6,335 nucleotides of DNA from an uncultured Bacteroides sp. (GTDB lineage Bacteria > Bacteroidota > Bacteroidia > Bacteroidales > Bacteroidaceae): the NCBI RefSeq assembly GCF_958445495.1, contig NZ_CAUCSQ010000093.1, positions 1-6,335 of the forward strand. The letters run 5' to 3'. The position numbers and the translations under genes are program-made. Below the pieces are notes generated by a model. That model ran no database searches, was not told the DNA's origin, and was given only the letters and a program-made list of their open reading frames with translations. Positions 5,845-6,335 of the stretch are shown piece after piece (the stretch's first letter is position 1; every line of letters begins with the position of its first letter).

Positions 5845-6306
5845 GTGGATACTTTAAGTTACAAGACCATTTCTGCAAACAAAGCGACTGTAACCAAAGA
5901 ATGGGTTATCGTTGACGCTACAGACCAAACATTAGGCCGTCTGGGAGCAAAAGTTGCAAAATTGCTGAGAGGAAAGTACAAACCAAACTTTACTCCTCAC
6001 GTAGACTGCGGTGATAACGTTATCATCATCAATGCAGACAAGGTAAAACTGACCGGAAACAAGTGGAATGACAGAGTGTATTTGTCATATACGGGTTATC
6101 CCGGAGGCCAGAGGGAAATGACTCCCGCCCGTTTGATTGCTAAACCGAACGGTGAAGAGAGATTGTTGAAGAAAGTGGTGAAGGGCATGCTTCCCAAGAA
6201 TATCCTGGGAGCTAAATTGCTGAAAAATCTGTATGTTTACGCTGGCAGCGAACACAAACATGAAGCCCAGAACCCGAAATTGATTGATATTAATTCATAT
6301 AAATAA
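5845..6306 (+). CDS. rplM: 50S ribosomal protein L13 (uL13)
   Basis: L13 is an early-assembling protein of the large ribosomal subunit that binds 23S rRNA. The 153 residues contain the family's core: EWVIVDATDQTLGRLGAKVAKLLRGKYKP near residues 20-48, HVDCGDNVIIINADKVKLTGNK (52-73) and YLSYTGYPGGQREMTPARL (79-97). VVKGMLPKN and LYVYAGSEHKHEAQNP follow. The length is slightly above the E. coli protein (142) because of an N-terminal extension, DTLSYKTISANKATVTK, that I recall in Bacteroides L13. The start is GTG at 5845. No in-frame ATG occurs until about residue 92, which would destroy the domain. The upstream AAAAAACAAAATTAGA is A-rich, with no clear Shine-Dalgarno sequence. It is the first gene of an operon with rpsI, 6 nt downstream. 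Confidence 0.96.
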   Translation: MDTLSYKTISANKATVTKEWVIVDATDQTLGRLGAKVAKLLRGKYKPNFTPHVDCGDNVIIINADKVKLTGNKWNDRVYLSYTGYPGGQREMTPARLIAKPNGEERLLKKVVKGMLPKNILGAKLLKNLYVYAGSEHKHEAQNPKLIDINSYK

Positions 6307-6312
6307 GATATA

Positions 6313-6335
6313 ATGGAAGTAGTAAATGCATTAGG
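6313..6335 (+). CDS. rpsI: 30S ribosomal protein S9 (uS9), N-terminal start only
   Basis: Seven complete codons plus two bases encode MEVVNAL and probably G, matching the start of Bacteroides S9 (MEVVNALGRRK) as I remember it. The ATG follows the rplM stop by 6 nt, the standard rplM-rpsI arrangement of bacteria. S9 is a small-subunit protein whose C-terminal tail reaches the P-site tRNA. The rest of the gene is outside the window. Confidence 0.9.

Overview
The window looks like chromosomal DNA from a Bacteroidales bacterium, most likely the genus Bacteroides. This rests on three things. The L13 and S9 sequences have a Bacteroides look. Three genes are preceded by the Bacteroidetes -7 box TAnnTTTG, in one case with a correctly spaced -33 TTTG. 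Starts lie behind A-rich leaders with no clear Shine-Dalgarno sequence. The species is not determined here.

Layout, left to right. Positions 1-239 (minus strand) hold the C-terminal part of a transposase resembling the ISAon1/ISL3 type, cut off at its N-terminal side. A stretch without genes (240-493) ends in a probable purB promoter. Three plus-strand housekeeping genes follow: purB (adenylosuccinate lyase, 494-1840), an RsuA/RluB-family rRNA pseudouridine synthase with a long repetitive Arg/Tyr/Gly/Asn/Pro-rich N-terminal extension (1923-3272), and asnS (asparaginyl-tRNA synthetase, 3376-4779). A strong intrinsic terminator (4798-4834) closes this block. A separately promoted gene for a small exported protein resembling DUF4488 follows (4919-5410), with its own long terminator hairpin (5437-5481). 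A 434-nt gene-free stretch then carries an imperfect 29-bp tandem duplication, a textbook Bacteroides promoter and a structured leader of about 120 nt. These lead into the ribosomal protein operon rplM (GTG start, 5845-6306) and rpsI (from 6313, cut by the window edge).

The genes are mainly core information processing and nucleotide metabolism: AMP and purine synthesis, rRNA modification, tRNA charging and ribosomal proteins. No defence system, CRISPR array or complete mobile element is visible. The features most worth a second look are the lysine-free, Arg/Tyr-rich repeat domain on the pseudouridine synthase, the folded leaders before asnS and rplM, and the transposase remnant beside purB.
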